Notes: generated from the sequence alone by a model not told the origin. DNA of 64,000 bases from Paenibacillus sp. S150 (GCF_019352175.1 NZ_JACBYI010000023.1:1-64000), one strand, 5' to 3'. Positions 32,125-40,401 are shown, counted from the stretch's first letter. Numbers and translations: made by a program.

Positions 32125-33108
32125 ATGTCTAAGGAAAGAGCTTTTTTGTTTGATAAAGTTTGCACCTCGCAGTCCAAGGGGATTGCTATTATTTTTGTTC
32201 TTATTAGCCACCTTAATGAACAACTAGGAGGACATAAAATATTCGAACCCCTCGGCAGCATAGGCGTTGCATTATTTTTATTTGCATCTGGGTATGGCCT
32301 AACTAAGTCTCAAGAAAAAGGTGGGTTACAAAGCTTTTTTAAGAAGCGCATTACAGTAGTTCTAGTTCCTTATATGTTTGTGACTTTTTTGTGGATTATA
32401 GTCGATTATTTGACTGGTAATACGCATTCCCTAAAAACCATAGTATTGGCCATTTTAGGTTTTGACTTTAGTAGATCGATAGACCCTACAATGTGGTATA
32501 TCTCATTTGTTTTAGTATGGTACACTGCGTTTTACATTTGTTTTGTGTTAACATTAAATAACATCGTTCGAGTAATGATGTTGTTCACTTTTTCAGTAGT
32601 ATGTATAGGTGTATGGCAGCTTAATCTCATTGGAAGCGGTAGTTACGAATGGGGATTGCACTCATTAATATTCCCTATTGGCGCATGGTTTGCATTGTTC
32701 GGTGAAAAATTTATTCGCAAATATAAGACTAAGTCATTACTTTCACTTATGGCATTATCTATAATCATGGGTATTCTAAATAATTATATAGTCTTAAATA
32801 GCGGAATATACAACGCGGTTAATGACGTGATTGGTACGGTGTTTATTGTTTGCGGATTGATGTTGTTGAGACATTCTAATTTTAAATCTCTATTTTTAGA
32901 ACTTGCGGGGAAATACTCATATGAAATTTATTTATTTGAAGGGTATTTCTTATATAGAATGAATTTTTTTGAAATAATAGAGAACAAAGGTTTAGCGTTA
33001 ATATCATATTTATCCTTAGTCTTAGTGCTATCTTATCTACTCAAGAAAATAATTGATACTACTAAACATGCAACAACAATAATATCGAAAGTCAGAGCTG
33101 ATCAATAG
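32125..33108 (+). CDS. membrane acyltransferase (family 3)
   Basis: 327 residues with about ten hydrophobic spans. The N-terminal CTSQSKGIAIIFVLISHLNE contains the conserved His used by acyltransferase-3 enzymes, followed by GVALFLFASGYGLTKS. These enzymes acylate surface sugars. In a prophage between tail and lysis genes it is a likely seroconversion or superinfection-exclusion gene. Lower GC than the neighbours suggests separate acquisition. Confidence 0.85.
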   Translation: MSKERAFLFDKVCTSQSKGIAIIFVLISHLNEQLGGHKIFEPLGSIGVALFLFASGYGLTKSQEKGGLQSFFKKRITVVLVPYMFVTFLWIIVDYLTGNTHSLKTIVLAILGFDFSRSIDPTMWYISFVLVWYTAFYICFVLTLNNIVRVMMLFTFSVVCIGVWQLNLIGSGSYEWGLHSLIFPIGAWFALFGEKFIRKYKTKSLLSLMALSIIMGILNNYIVLNSGIYNAVNDVIGTVFIVCGLMLLRHSNFKSLFLELAGKYSYEIYLFEGYFLYRMNFFEIIENKGLALISYLSLVLVLSYLLKKIIDTTKHATTIISKVRADQ

Positions 33109-33194
33109 TAAGACTATATAAAATAGGCAGTTGGACCCTACTGCGCAGCAAAGGAGGTGAGGCTCCGGCATGTGAAATTCAGAATCACATAGAC

Positions 33195-33224
33195 AACACG
33201 CCCTATGCAGGCGTGTTTTTATTT
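33195..33224 (+). terminator. terminator upstream of the holin
   Basis: AACACGCC (33195-33202) pairs with GGCGTGTT (33210-33217), then TTT. Confidence 0.6.
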
Positions 33225-33276
33225 TGCCCTCATACCTGGTATGGGGGCTACTTTTGTTGGGGAAGGGAGCAGGGGG

Positions 33277-33786
33277 ATGCTCAATCATATCAAGCAATTA
33301 TCCACTATCGTGTACACGGCTGCTGTAGGCTCCGGGAGCCGCGAGGTTGCCACAGGGGGGATTACATCTATGGCCGGACTGCTGGCGACCATAGCCGGGC
33401 TGCTGGGAGGCTGGGACAAGGGGCTGCTGGTGCTCATCGTGCTTATGTGCGGCGATTATGGCACCGGCGTAATGGGAGCAATCAAGACCAAAACAGTTAG
33501 CAGCGACATTATGTTTTGGGGCGGCATCCGTAAGGCGGTTGTGCTCTTTGTCGTCGGCCTGTCCTCGCTGATGGATGATTGGATACAACCAGGAGCGCCG
33601 ATCTTTCGGACGGCGGCTATTTACTTTTATGCGGGGCGCGAGGGTTTGTCAGTCGTTGAAAATCTTGGCGTGCTGGGCGTGCCTTTGCCGCAGGCCATTA
33701 AAGATTTTTTGCTGCAACTGTCAGAGGACAAGGCAAAAAACAATCCGTCCAAGCCGGAGCACCCGGATAATGACCAAACAGCATAA
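33277..33786 (+). CDS. phage holin (toxin secretion/lysis holin family)
   Basis: 169 residues from ATG 33277. Three or so hydrophobic spans, with LLVLIVLMCGDYGTGVMGAI and a C-terminal segment PIFRTAAIYFYAGREGLSVVE, typical for holin family 4. It permeabilises the membrane at lysis. An upstream ATG at 33241 is possible. The acidic, Pro-rich tail is probably cytoplasmic. Confidence 0.85.
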   Translation: MLNHIKQLSTIVYTAAVGSGSREVATGGITSMAGLLATIAGLLGGWDKGLLVLIVLMCGDYGTGVMGAIKTKTVSSDIMFWGGIRKAVVLFVVGLSSLMDDWIQPGAPIFRTAAIYFYAGREGLSVVENLGVLGVPLPQAIKDFLLQLSEDKAKNNPSKPEHPDNDQTA

Positions 33787-33798
33787 GGAGGGATACAG

Positions 33799-34659
33799 GT
33801 GTCATTAACACTTGATCAAGTAAAACTCAAATCACAGGCCCGGCTTGTCGGGCTGCATCCGGTGCTGGTGGCGGCTACGGTGGCTCTCATAGAGCGCTGC
33901 TACGCCCGGGGAGTCAATATAGTCATTACCCAAGGGCTGCGGACCATAGCGGAGCAGGACGCGCTCTATGCGCAAGGGCGCACCAAGCCGGGGGCTATTG
34001 TTACCAATGCCAAAGGCGGCTACAGCTATCACAATTTTGGACTGGCCGTAGACTTTGCCTTGCTGCTGCCGGACGGCTCCAGCGTCTCCTGGGATATGAA
34101 CAGAGACGGAGATGGCGACAAGACAGCGGACTGGTCAGAGGTTGTGCAGGAGGCCAAGGCGCTGGGCTTTGCCTGGGGTGGTGACTGGACCACCTTTAAG
34201 GACTATCCGCACTTTGACATGACCTTTGGCCTGACCACGGCAGAGCTGCGGGCCGGGCTGGAGCCGACAGCAAAACAGGTTCAAGCGGCGTATGCTGTTA
34301 TTGATAAAGTACAAGGGGAGGCAGAAGAGGATATGAGTAAAATCGCGGAGCTGGAAGCACAGGTGAAGGAATTGGCGGCAGCATTGACGAGTCTGACCAA
34401 CAGCAAGGATGTGCTGAAGGATCAGGCAATTAAGCAGGCCGGAGAAATCAAGGAGCTGCGGACCGCAGTACTGGAACTGACCGACACCACGCCGCCAGCA
34501 TGGTCCCTGGAGGCCATTCAAGCGCTGCACGAAACGCCGTCAGTGCTCAACGGCCAGCCAGTCATTGATACGCCAGACAAGGCTACCAAGACAGAGGCGC
34601 GGCTGTTTACGGTGCTGCACCGCTTGGGGCTGTCCGGCATTCAGAAGGGAGGCAAATAA
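33799..34659 (+). CDS. endolysin, M15-family L-Ala-D-Glu type peptidase
   Basis: 286 residues from GTG 33799 (AAGGAGGG before it). The catalytic domain, about 1-155, has ITQGLRTIAEQDALYAQGRT, YSYHNFGLAVDFAL and PHFDM, giving the His/Asp/His zinc ligands of M15 peptidases. A coiled linker follows, then a C-terminal domain (PAWSLEAIQALHETPSVLNG) likely for wall binding. It cuts peptidoglycan stem peptides. Confidence 0.9.
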   Translation: MSLTLDQVKLKSQARLVGLHPVLVAATVALIERCYARGVNIVITQGLRTIAEQDALYAQGRTKPGAIVTNAKGGYSYHNFGLAVDFALLLPDGSSVSWDMNRDGDGDKTADWSEVVQEAKALGFAWGGDWTTFKDYPHFDMTFGLTTAELRAGLEPTAKQVQAAYAVIDKVQGEAEEDMSKIAELEAQVKELAAALTSLTNSKDVLKDQAIKQAGEIKELRTAVLELTDTTPPAWSLEAIQALHETPSVLNGQPVIDTPDKATKTEARLFTVLHRLGLSGIQKGGK

Positions 34660-34661
34660 CC

Positions 34662-35018
34662 ATGCAATCAATTATCGAAGCGGCACAGCCGTATATCACC
34701 ACCATTGTCACGGCCATTATAGGTGCTCTGGCTGCCGTCCTGTTGGCTGCTGTAGGCGTTATTAAAGCTAAGGCTGTAACTTATCTGGACAGTAAATTAG
34801 ACGCGACACAACGGGAACTGCTGCATAAGGTAGCGAGCGAGGCTTATGCTTACGCGGAGACAGTCTACAAGAGCGCAGAGAGCCAGGCCAAGTTGGAGCA
34901 GGCTTTAGATTACGCCACAGAGCAATTAGGCCGCAAGGGGATCAAGGTCACGCCTGCGGAGATTCGTGCAGCTATTGAGGCGGCGTACCTCAAGGCTCAA
35001 GCTCCTGTATCACAATAG
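34662..35018 (+). CDS. second holin, LL-H type
   Basis: 118 residues with one N-terminal hydrophobic span (TTIVTAIIGALAAVLLAAVG) and a long Ala-rich amphipathic helix (YAYAETVYKSAESQAKLEQA), matching LL-H-type holins. Having two different holins next to one endolysin is common in these phages. Confidence 0.82.
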   Translation: MQSIIEAAQPYITTIVTAIIGALAAVLLAAVGVIKAKAVTYLDSKLDATQRELLHKVASEAYAYAETVYKSAESQAKLEQALDYATEQLGRKGIKVTPAEIRAAIEAAYLKAQAPVSQ

Positions 35019-35028
35019 CATTCACTTG

Positions 35029-35058
35029 CCCACTGGCTTCGGCTGGTGGGTTATTTTT
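35029..35058 (+). terminator. terminator of the late/lysis operon
   Basis: CCCACTGGC pairs with GCTGGTGGG around a TTCG loop (two G-U pairs), followed by TTATTTTTT. It separates lysis genes from the accessory region. Confidence 0.85.
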
Positions 35059-35211
35059 TGATGAGAGTTTAGATGTAGGTTGTTTCTACTTAAACTAGTA
35101 AGCGAGGGCAGAGTATTATTTCGTTACATTAGTCATACAATAACACATGTCTTTTTTTATTAAGATTATTCCATGCCTCAAAATAAAGAAAAATGGTAGG
35201 TGAGAGAAAAA

Positions 35212-35424
35212 ATGGGCAATCTGAAAGAATTTATCGTACCTTATTCTATTCCAAATATCATAATTATGAACATATCTACTAAGAAAAAAATTATTTTATA
35301 CGCTGTAAGTTCCAGTGGCAGATCAGTAGTTGTAGGACCAGTTGAAAGTGAATACGATAGAGGATGGTTAAACCGGTGTTGGGAGATATCCAAAGAGGAG
35401 TTGCTTGAAAATTATTCCTTATAA
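35212..35424 (+). CDS. hypothetical protein preceding Septu
   Basis: 70 residues from ATG 35212 after AGGTGAG; a GTG at 35200 is in frame. Strand-rich start (LKEFIVPYSIPNIIIMNIST) and charged end. It shares the low-GC composition of the two Septu genes and lies 50 nt before them. No family recognised; it may or may not belong to the system. Confidence 0.5.
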   Translation: MGNLKEFIVPYSIPNIIIMNISTKKKIILYAVSSSGRSVVVGPVESEYDRGWLNRCWEISKEELLENYSL

Positions 35425-35474
35425 TAATTCAAATATATGGTATAATCCTCTTATTTAATATAGGAGGGAAAAAT

Positions 35475-36626
35475 GTGAAAATCAACGGAATAATCATTCA
35501 AAATATTGGCGGCATTAATAATTTGAGTCTTAAGTTTAATGAAAACTTAAATATGATTTGTGGTGTCAATGGAGTAGGTAAAACGACAATTCTTGAATGT
35601 ATTATTAATTCTTTTAGTGGTTACAATTCAGGGAATCCCAAACGTAATGCAAAATCTGAGCGTGGATCTTGGAATATCGACATTGATAACAAAAAAATAC
35701 ATTTCGATACTAATTCGTTTTTACCTCATGAAACAAGAAAAGATTATGAGTATCTTGCCGATTCAGCACATAAAGTCATGTATGTGAAAGATGAGAGGCA
35801 AATAAATTATCAGAAGCTGCCTGGAATTCTACCTGATGATAAAAGAGATTATTATAGATATCAACAACTTCTACTAGAAGGAATTCGTTCAGAATCCATT
35901 AAATCTTGGTTTACCAATAGAATGGTTTTTAAATCTATGGGAAATTTAACTGACTCAGAAATTTATAATTTAGATTTAGCCACACAGTGTTTTTCGTTAT
36001 TAGATGAAAATGTTACATATTCTGCTATTGAACATACTAACTTTGAGGTTATGGTTAATACACCACGGGGTGAAATACTTTTTGAGTATTTGTCTTCAGG
36101 GTTTAAATCGGCTCTTTTTATTCTTTTAGGGCTAATTAAAGAAATTGAATACAATTCCGAACCTAAAGTTAAAGTTAGCGAGTTTGATGGTGTGATTCTA
36201 ATTGATGAAGCAGATGCACATTTGCATCCATATTGGCAAGGGAGTTTTGTCGATACTTTAAGAAAAATTTTTAAATCCGCACAGGTAATTATAACTACTC
36301 ATAGTCCACATATGATTCAAGTCGCTAGTTTCGAGGAAATAATCGCTCTTGGATTTAACGATTTGGGTGAAGTCATTGAACTAGATTTAATTAAATCTGA
36401 ATTTGGATTTAAAGGATGGACAGTGGAGGAAATTTTAGAAGACGTAATGGGATTAAAAGAAACTAGATCTAGCGATTACATAGATGTAAAAGTCAAATTT
36501 GAATCAGCATTGGATGATGAGGATAAACAAAAAGCAACAGAATTATATGAAACCTTAAATAAAATGTTGCATCCCAGAAGCCCGATGAGAAAAGTATACG
36601 AATTGCAGTTAGGATCATTAGGGTGA
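35475..36626 (+). CDS. ptuA: Septu defence ATPase PtuA
   Basis: 383 residues from GTG 35475 after GGAGGG. SMC/ABC-like ATPase: Walker A GVNGVGKTT (30-38), a signature-like LSSGFKSALFILLGL about 213-227, Walker B VILIDEADAHLHP about 238-250, and a switch His in TTHSPH near 275. The protein ends with a helical tail. Paired with the HNH gene four bases downstream, it matches the Septu (PtuA/PtuB) anti-phage system, in which the ATPase controls the nuclease. Low GC relative to the rest of the prophage points to a separate origin. Confidence 0.85.
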   Translation: MKINGIIIQNIGGINNLSLKFNENLNMICGVNGVGKTTILECIINSFSGYNSGNPKRNAKSERGSWNIDIDNKKIHFDTNSFLPHETRKDYEYLADSAHKVMYVKDERQINYQKLPGILPDDKRDYYRYQQLLLEGIRSESIKSWFTNRMVFKSMGNLTDSEIYNLDLATQCFSLLDENVTYSAIEHTNFEVMVNTPRGEILFEYLSSGFKSALFILLGLIKEIEYNSEPKVKVSEFDGVILIDEADAHLHPYWQGSFVDTLRKIFKSAQVIITTHSPHMIQVASFEEIIALGFNDLGEVIELDLIKSEFGFKGWTVEEILEDVMGLKETRSSDYIDVKVKFESALDDEDKQKATELYETLNKMLHPRSPMRKVYELQLGSLG

Positions 36627-36630
36627 TTAA

Positions 36631-37395
36631 ATGATAAAAATTCAAAGAACTGATCCGCCTACTAATTTAACTCAAGAAAAAATAGAAAGATTGACAGCCG
36701 AGTACATGGAGACAAACAAAAATGTCTGGAATCAAGATTATATAAAAAATGCTTTAATGAAGATGAGCCATAATAAATGCATCTTTTGCGAATGTAAATT
36801 AGGAGAAGAGAGTAAGTATATAGAAGTTGAGCATTTCCACCCCAAGTCTTTATATCCTGAAGAAGTCGTGGATTGGGAGAATCTTTTGCCTATTTGCAAA
36901 AGATGCAACGGTTTAAAAAGAGATCACGATACTAAGATGCTTCCAATTATTAATCCTACGCTGATTGATCCGAAAGCCCATTTAACTATTAAGGGTTATA
37001 GATTTTCTAGTATCGATGATCTTGGAAAAAGGACTATTAGGGTATTAGGTTTAAATGACTCAGATCGACTTTTTTTACCTCGTGTGAAGATAGGTAATGA
37101 AGTATCAAATATATTAGATGGTTTGGTAAGATGGGTTGAAAAGATTAGAGGAAACAATTCAACTGAGGACGAAAATGAATTAATAGGAAAGATGTATAAC
37201 ATATTAAAATCATGTCAACCCGATTCCGAATATAGTACTATCTGTTCATACGCACTTTTCAGAGACGATAATTACTACGAGGTAAAGGAATATATGCAAC
37301 AGCAAAAAATTTGGAATGATGATTTATCTAATTTAGAAGAAGTAGGATTAAAAAACTGTCTTATAGAACACCCAGCATCTCACTCCAGTGTCTAA
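36631..37395 (+). CDS. ptuB: Septu defence HNH nuclease PtuB
   Basis: 254 residues. CIFC (50-53) and CKRC (89-92) form the zinc site around the core VEHFHPKS (66-73) and DWENLLPICKRCNG (81-94), as in PtuB-type HNH proteins. The C-terminal half is helical with no named domain. It would cleave nucleic acid when the ATPase partner is triggered by infection. Same orientation, 4-nt gap, one terminator after it. Confidence 0.85.
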   Translation: MIKIQRTDPPTNLTQEKIERLTAEYMETNKNVWNQDYIKNALMKMSHNKCIFCECKLGEESKYIEVEHFHPKSLYPEEVVDWENLLPICKRCNGLKRDHDTKMLPIINPTLIDPKAHLTIKGYRFSSIDDLGKRTIRVLGLNDSDRLFLPRVKIGNEVSNILDGLVRWVEKIRGNNSTEDENELIGKMYNILKSCQPDSEYSTICSYALFRDDNYYEVKEYMQQQKIWNDDLSNLEEVGLKNCLIEHPASHSSV

Positions 37396-37408
37396 TGTCA
37401 TTTATATG

Positions 37409-37445
37409 AATATCCCGTCGATGTCAGTAGTCGGGGTATTTCTTT
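37409..37445 (+). terminator. terminator after ptuB
   Basis: AATATCCCG pairs with CGGGGTATT (one wobble), followed by TCTTT. Confidence 0.6.
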
Positions 37446-37498
37446 GCATTCAGGAAAATTTTCCTTATCGTCACATACATAAATTATTTTAAGAAAAT

Positions 37499-37528
37499 AA
37501 CCGTCCTGACCTTAACTTGGGGACGGTT
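37499..37528 (-). terminator. terminator of the Sm-like gene at 37528
   Basis: AACCGTCC and GGACGGTT form an 8-bp stem; on the minus strand it is followed by ATTTTCTT. Confidence 0.65.
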
Positions 37529-37755
37529 CATTCATTCGTTTCTCCTTCGATCCGCAGTCTGATTACCCGTGAAATACTCTCCACATCACTGTATGGCACC
37601 CAAACAGGTCCCTCAATCGTATTGATCTTTACTCGATCCGGATCTGCTGATACCTCCGCAATGCCCTTTATCTTATCCCCGTTTAATAGCCATACAACAA
37701 TCATTTCCCGTCTTACAGCCGCGACCTTTAAACTTTGCTTAAGCTTTTTATCCAT
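37528..37755 (-). CDS. small Sm-like protein in the prophage
   Basis: 75 residues. Strand pattern MIVVWLLNGDKIKGIAEVSA, RVKINTIEGPVWVPYSDVES resembles the host proteins at 3336 and 5281. RNA or DNA binding is possible but unproven. Ends at its own terminator. Confidence 0.6.
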   Translation of the reverse strand: MDKKLKQSLKVAAVRREMIVVWLLNGDKIKGIAEVSADPDRVKINTIEGPVWVPYSDVESISRVIRLRIEGETNE

Positions 37756-37800
37756 GACCGTACCTCCGGGCTTTTCTGAGTATTATACACCCCGTTTGAT

Positions 37801-37838
37801 AAAATAACCCGCCGTGCTTATGCCTGACGGGTTATTTT
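37801..37838. terminator. bidirectional terminator
   Basis: AAAATAACCCG (37801-37811) and CGGGTTATTTT (37828-37838) are perfect 11-bp arms. It lies just beyond the stop of the ligase gene on the minus strand. Confidence 0.8.
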
Positions 37839-37841
37839 TGC

Positions 37842-38702
37842 TCATACAATAAACTCTGTAAATACTGGACTCCGCAGCATGCCGGACTTGGTCCAGTTCC
37901 TCATTCTCACCTTAGCCCGCAGCCGGGGCTCCAGATGTACAAACTCTTTGTCCTCGCCATTTACGAGCTGCTGAGCTACACCTCGAAAAGCTTGCTTGTG
38001 TAGTGGTGTAGCTCCAAGTTTGATGATCCCAGCCGGGCGCAGTCTACCGGACGGCCCGGGGACCGAAGCGAGCCAGCCGAACTCCTGTTTACGATATCCA
38101 GTTATATACACCTCTGCATAGGTCCAATTAATGACCTTCTGCCAGGCATGGGAACGGCGGCCAGTCTCGTAGGTGCTATTCTTACGCTTGCCGACGACAC
38201 CTTCCATGCCCCGAGACTCAATCTCTGTAAATAGAGCTTCACCAGCGCCGTCTATATGCGGTACTACGCCGTAATTGCTGGAGGGTAGGGGTAATCCTGC
38301 CAGTATCTCTTTGCGGCGCAGGAGCGGCAACTCACGCAGGTCCTCGCCCTTATATTGTAATATATCGAAGATAGCGTAAAAGGCTGGCAGAGTGGATGTG
38401 AGTTGCTGAATCTTATCCGCCCGGCGTGCCTGGAAGCGGCTCATGACAGACTCAAAATCAGACACTCCGGTTGCCGGATCAACGCAGGCGACTTCACCGT
38501 CCAGGATCACATCATTTTCAAACGGTAGCTGAAGCTCGGGGTATTGCCGGGTACAGTCGTTGTTGTGACGGGTATAAAGCCGGATGACCCCGGCCTGCTG
38601 GGAGTAGATTAGCCGGTGGCCGTCTATCTTTGGTTCGAATATATAATCGCTGTGGCTAAACGGACCGGGGGCCGTTTGCAGAAGCATAGGGGATATAAAC
38701 AT
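37842..38702 (-). CDS. ATP-dependent DNA ligase, LigD-ligase type
   Basis: 286 residues. Nucleotidyltransferase motif I EPKIDGHRLIY with the adenylated Lys, FENDVILDGEVAC (III), FYAIFDIL, GMEGVVGKRKNSTYETGRRS (IV) and WQKVIN (V), then an OB-fold-like end (AGIIKLGATP, VRMRNWTKSGMLR). It resembles the ligase part of bacterial LigD without polymerase or nuclease modules. It would seal nicks or ends in phage or host DNA. AGGTG before the ATG at 38702. Confidence 0.88.
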   Translation of the reverse strand: MFISPMLLQTAPGPFSHSDYIFEPKIDGHRLIYSQQAGVIRLYTRHNNDCTRQYPELQLPFENDVILDGEVACVDPATGVSDFESVMSRFQARRADKIQQLTSTLPAFYAIFDILQYKGEDLRELPLLRRKEILAGLPLPSSNYGVVPHIDGAGEALFTEIESRGMEGVVGKRKNSTYETGRRSHAWQKVINWTYAEVYITGYRKQEFGWLASVPGPSGRLRPAGIIKLGATPLHKQAFRGVAQQLVNGEDKEFVHLEPRLRAKVRMRNWTKSGMLRSPVFTEFIV

Positions 38703-38872
38703 AGTTTCACCTCTATCTAATTATAAATGCCATAAGAGGGGAAAAGGGCAGGTAAGTGTTGGACATAAAAGTACCCATTAACATATGACTGGTCGGCGGC
38801 TTTTTTACGTTTACAGATAATCATAAATCGTATATTGTAAGCATATGGTAATCACTTTAATGGGGGTAATAA

Positions 38873-38977
38873 ATGATGAAAGAGAAGACGTTGGAGCAGT
38901 TCCAGGCCGAATGGAATATGCACGTCGGAGCAATGCGGATGGTCTTAACTAACAATAGAGATATTGGAGGGGAATAG
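38873..38977 (+). CDS. hypothetical 34-residue peptide
   Basis: ATG 38873 follows TGGGGGT. Product MMKEKTLEQFQAEWNMHVGA and on; the stop nearly abuts the next gene, suggesting coupling. Unknown function. Confidence 0.45.
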   Translation: MMKEKTLEQFQAEWNMHVGAMRMVLTNNRDIGGE

Positions 38978-38979
38978 AT

Positions 38980-39192
38980 GTGAGGCTAGGAGCGGATTTG
39001 AAAAAAGAAATACAGTCGGCCACAGTAAAGCCGAAGGAAATCAAGATGAGTCCGTACACCTTTGAAGATATCCGGCAGGATAAGGGGTGTCAAGGCGATA
39101 TAATGGAGTGGTTTCCAAATGGCGGTTTTAGTTTTATGATGATCCCCATTAAGGTGGATTTAATGGTTAAGAAATGGGAGTTTGTATCTTAG
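38980..39192 (+). CDS. hypothetical 70-residue phage protein
   Basis: GTG 38980 after GGAGGGG. Begins MRLGADLKKEIQSATVKPKE and ends with a strand-rich segment (GGFSFMMIPIKVDLMVKKW). Followed by a strong terminator at 39203. No family recognised. Confidence 0.55.
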   Translation: MRLGADLKKEIQSATVKPKEIKMSPYTFEDIRQDKGCQGDIMEWFPNGGFSFMMIPIKVDLMVKKWEFVS

Positions 39193-39202
39193 TTGCTAGC
39201 AT

Positions 39203-39245
39203 CGTAAAAGCCCGTCTACCTTAACTGGTCGGCGGGCTTTTTACG
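39203..39245. terminator. bidirectional terminator
   Basis: GTAAAAGCCCG pairs with CGGGCTTTTTAC around an 18-nt loop, between convergent genes at 38980 (+) and 39257 (-). Confidence 0.8.
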
Positions 39246-39256
39246 TTTATATAAAA

Positions 39257-39733
39257 TTATCTTTTTCCAGCTTTTTTTGCCGACCATTCCCGCGCTTGGC
39301 GGTTTTTATGCTGTCGCCTACACTCGTCGCTGCAAGTAACACTTCCGTTCACGGGTTCAAATTCTTTTCTGCACCAAGAGCACGTAGAGTTCGTCTTTCT
39401 TCTCTTTATTTTTCGCGGCGGGTTTATCCGCTCTTTATTTTCGTGATAAAAGGAAATGCTTGTTTCCCGATCGTACTCGGCGCTATGGATGGGTTGGCAT
39501 TTTTCGCAGAAGCGTTGATTGCCGCTCATAACGCTGTAAACATTGCCGCAGCGTTCGCACTTGTCCATGCTGCCGAGAGGACGGGTATCTCCGCTGCGTT
39601 TTCGTCTCCTGTAGCTTTCAGCCTGCTCCCTGCGGCGTCTGTCCCGACATTCCGGGCAATAATAAGCCCGAGGCCCACCCTGGAAGGTGCGTCCGCAAGA
39701 ATTACAGGTTCTGGTCATAAGCATGTTTTGCAT
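39257..39733 (-). CDS. triple zinc-knuckle phage protein
   Basis: 158 residues if started at ATG 39733, which overlaps the upstream stop; ATG 39724 and 39718 are alternatives. Three Cys4-type clusters: CNSCGRTF...CPEC, CERCGNVY...CEKC and CSWCRKEF...CSDECRRQH, separated by Arg-rich linkers. Probably binds nucleic acid. Related proteins occur in phage control regions; role unknown. Confidence 0.7.
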   Translation of the reverse strand: MQNMLMTRTCNSCGRTFQGGPRAYYCPECRDRRRREQAESYRRRKRSGDTRPLGSMDKCERCGNVYSVMSGNQRFCEKCQPIHSAEYDRETSISFYHENKERINPPRKIKRRKTNSTCSWCRKEFEPVNGSVTCSDECRRQHKNRQAREWSAKKAGKR

Positions 39734-40218
39734 CACTCCATCGGAGGTGGATTGCTTTGTTTAGGATTGGGCTGATTCCGGTCGATTACCCATGTCTTGC
39801 CGATTTTTCTTGCAACGACCTTCCCGCCCAAACAGTAATTTTTTATTGTTCCGGGAGCCAGGTCCCATAACTTGGCAGCCTCTTCGACGCCCATCACGTT
39901 ATTTAGCGCGTGCTGTTGGGTATGATAGGCATGCACGTATGAGTCTTTTAATGGCTCGTTGGTAAAGTCTTCAACGTCTAGTTCGGCCATAAGCTCTCCG
40001 AACATGTCCAGCAATACCAATTCCGCCTCTCCAAACTGATGCGCATGCTCCATCAGGTCGCGGTGAAGGCGCTCAAGCGTCTGCGCAGGCTTAACTCCGA
40101 GCTGAGACAGGTGAGAGGCGGCAATGCCAACCTCTCCCTTATCGTTTACTCGGTCGCCTAACACATTTGCAATGGCAATTAAACGTCCGAAAACTTCACT
40201 TCGATCTTTTTTGATCAC
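39733..40218 (-). CDS. HTH protein with a Cas8c/Csd1-like N-terminal segment
   Basis: 161 residues from GTG 40218, overlapping the preceding stop. Residues about 5-108 (VFGRLIAIANVLGDRV, KPAQTLERLHRDLMEHAHQF, YVHAYHTQQHALNN) recall the C-terminal part of type I-C Cas8c/Csd1 (pattern FGRLLAIA, P-x-W--I---L, GYYHQ--AL). Residues about 110-150 form a MerR/excisionase-like HTH (VEEAAKLWDLAPGTIKNYCL). The Cas8c resemblance is from memory of the family and needs a profile search. No cas genes are in the window. Confidence 0.55.
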   Translation of the reverse strand: MIKKDRSEVFGRLIAIANVLGDRVNDKGEVGIAASHLSQLGVKPAQTLERLHRDLMEHAHQFGEAELVLLDMFGELMAELDVEDFTNEPLKDSYVHAYHTQQHALNNVMGVEEAAKLWDLAPGTIKNYCLGGKVVARKIGKTWVIDRNQPNPKQSNPPPME

Positions 40219-40382
40219 GAATCACACCGCCAGTTCAGCATGATCCGTTCCATATTTTCTTCTGCCTCAGACTCGGAATCAAAAGACCCCTTAGTCTGCA
40301 CACCGTCCGATATCGTCCAGGGCAAAAACCCGTCCTCATCCGGCCACTCAGACCGGACGACTTTAAAATTTTGAATAATCAT
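40215..40382 (-). CDS. hypothetical 55-residue protein
   Basis: ATG 40382 follows AAGGAGG with good spacing. Acidic product MIIQNFKVVRSEWPDEDGFL..., whose stop overlaps the GTG of the next gene by two bases, so the pair is coupled. Resembles small phage proteins of unknown role. Confidence 0.6.
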   Translation of the reverse strand: MIIQNFKVVRSEWPDEDGFLPWTISDGVQTKGSFDSESEAEENMERIMLNWRCDS

Positions 40383-40401
40383 CTTATTTCCTCCTTTTTT
40401 A

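Noticed and set aside
39296..39775. 159-codon plus-strand frame
   Set aside because: Fully antisense to the triple zinc-knuckle gene, whose cysteine pattern is clearly protein-like.
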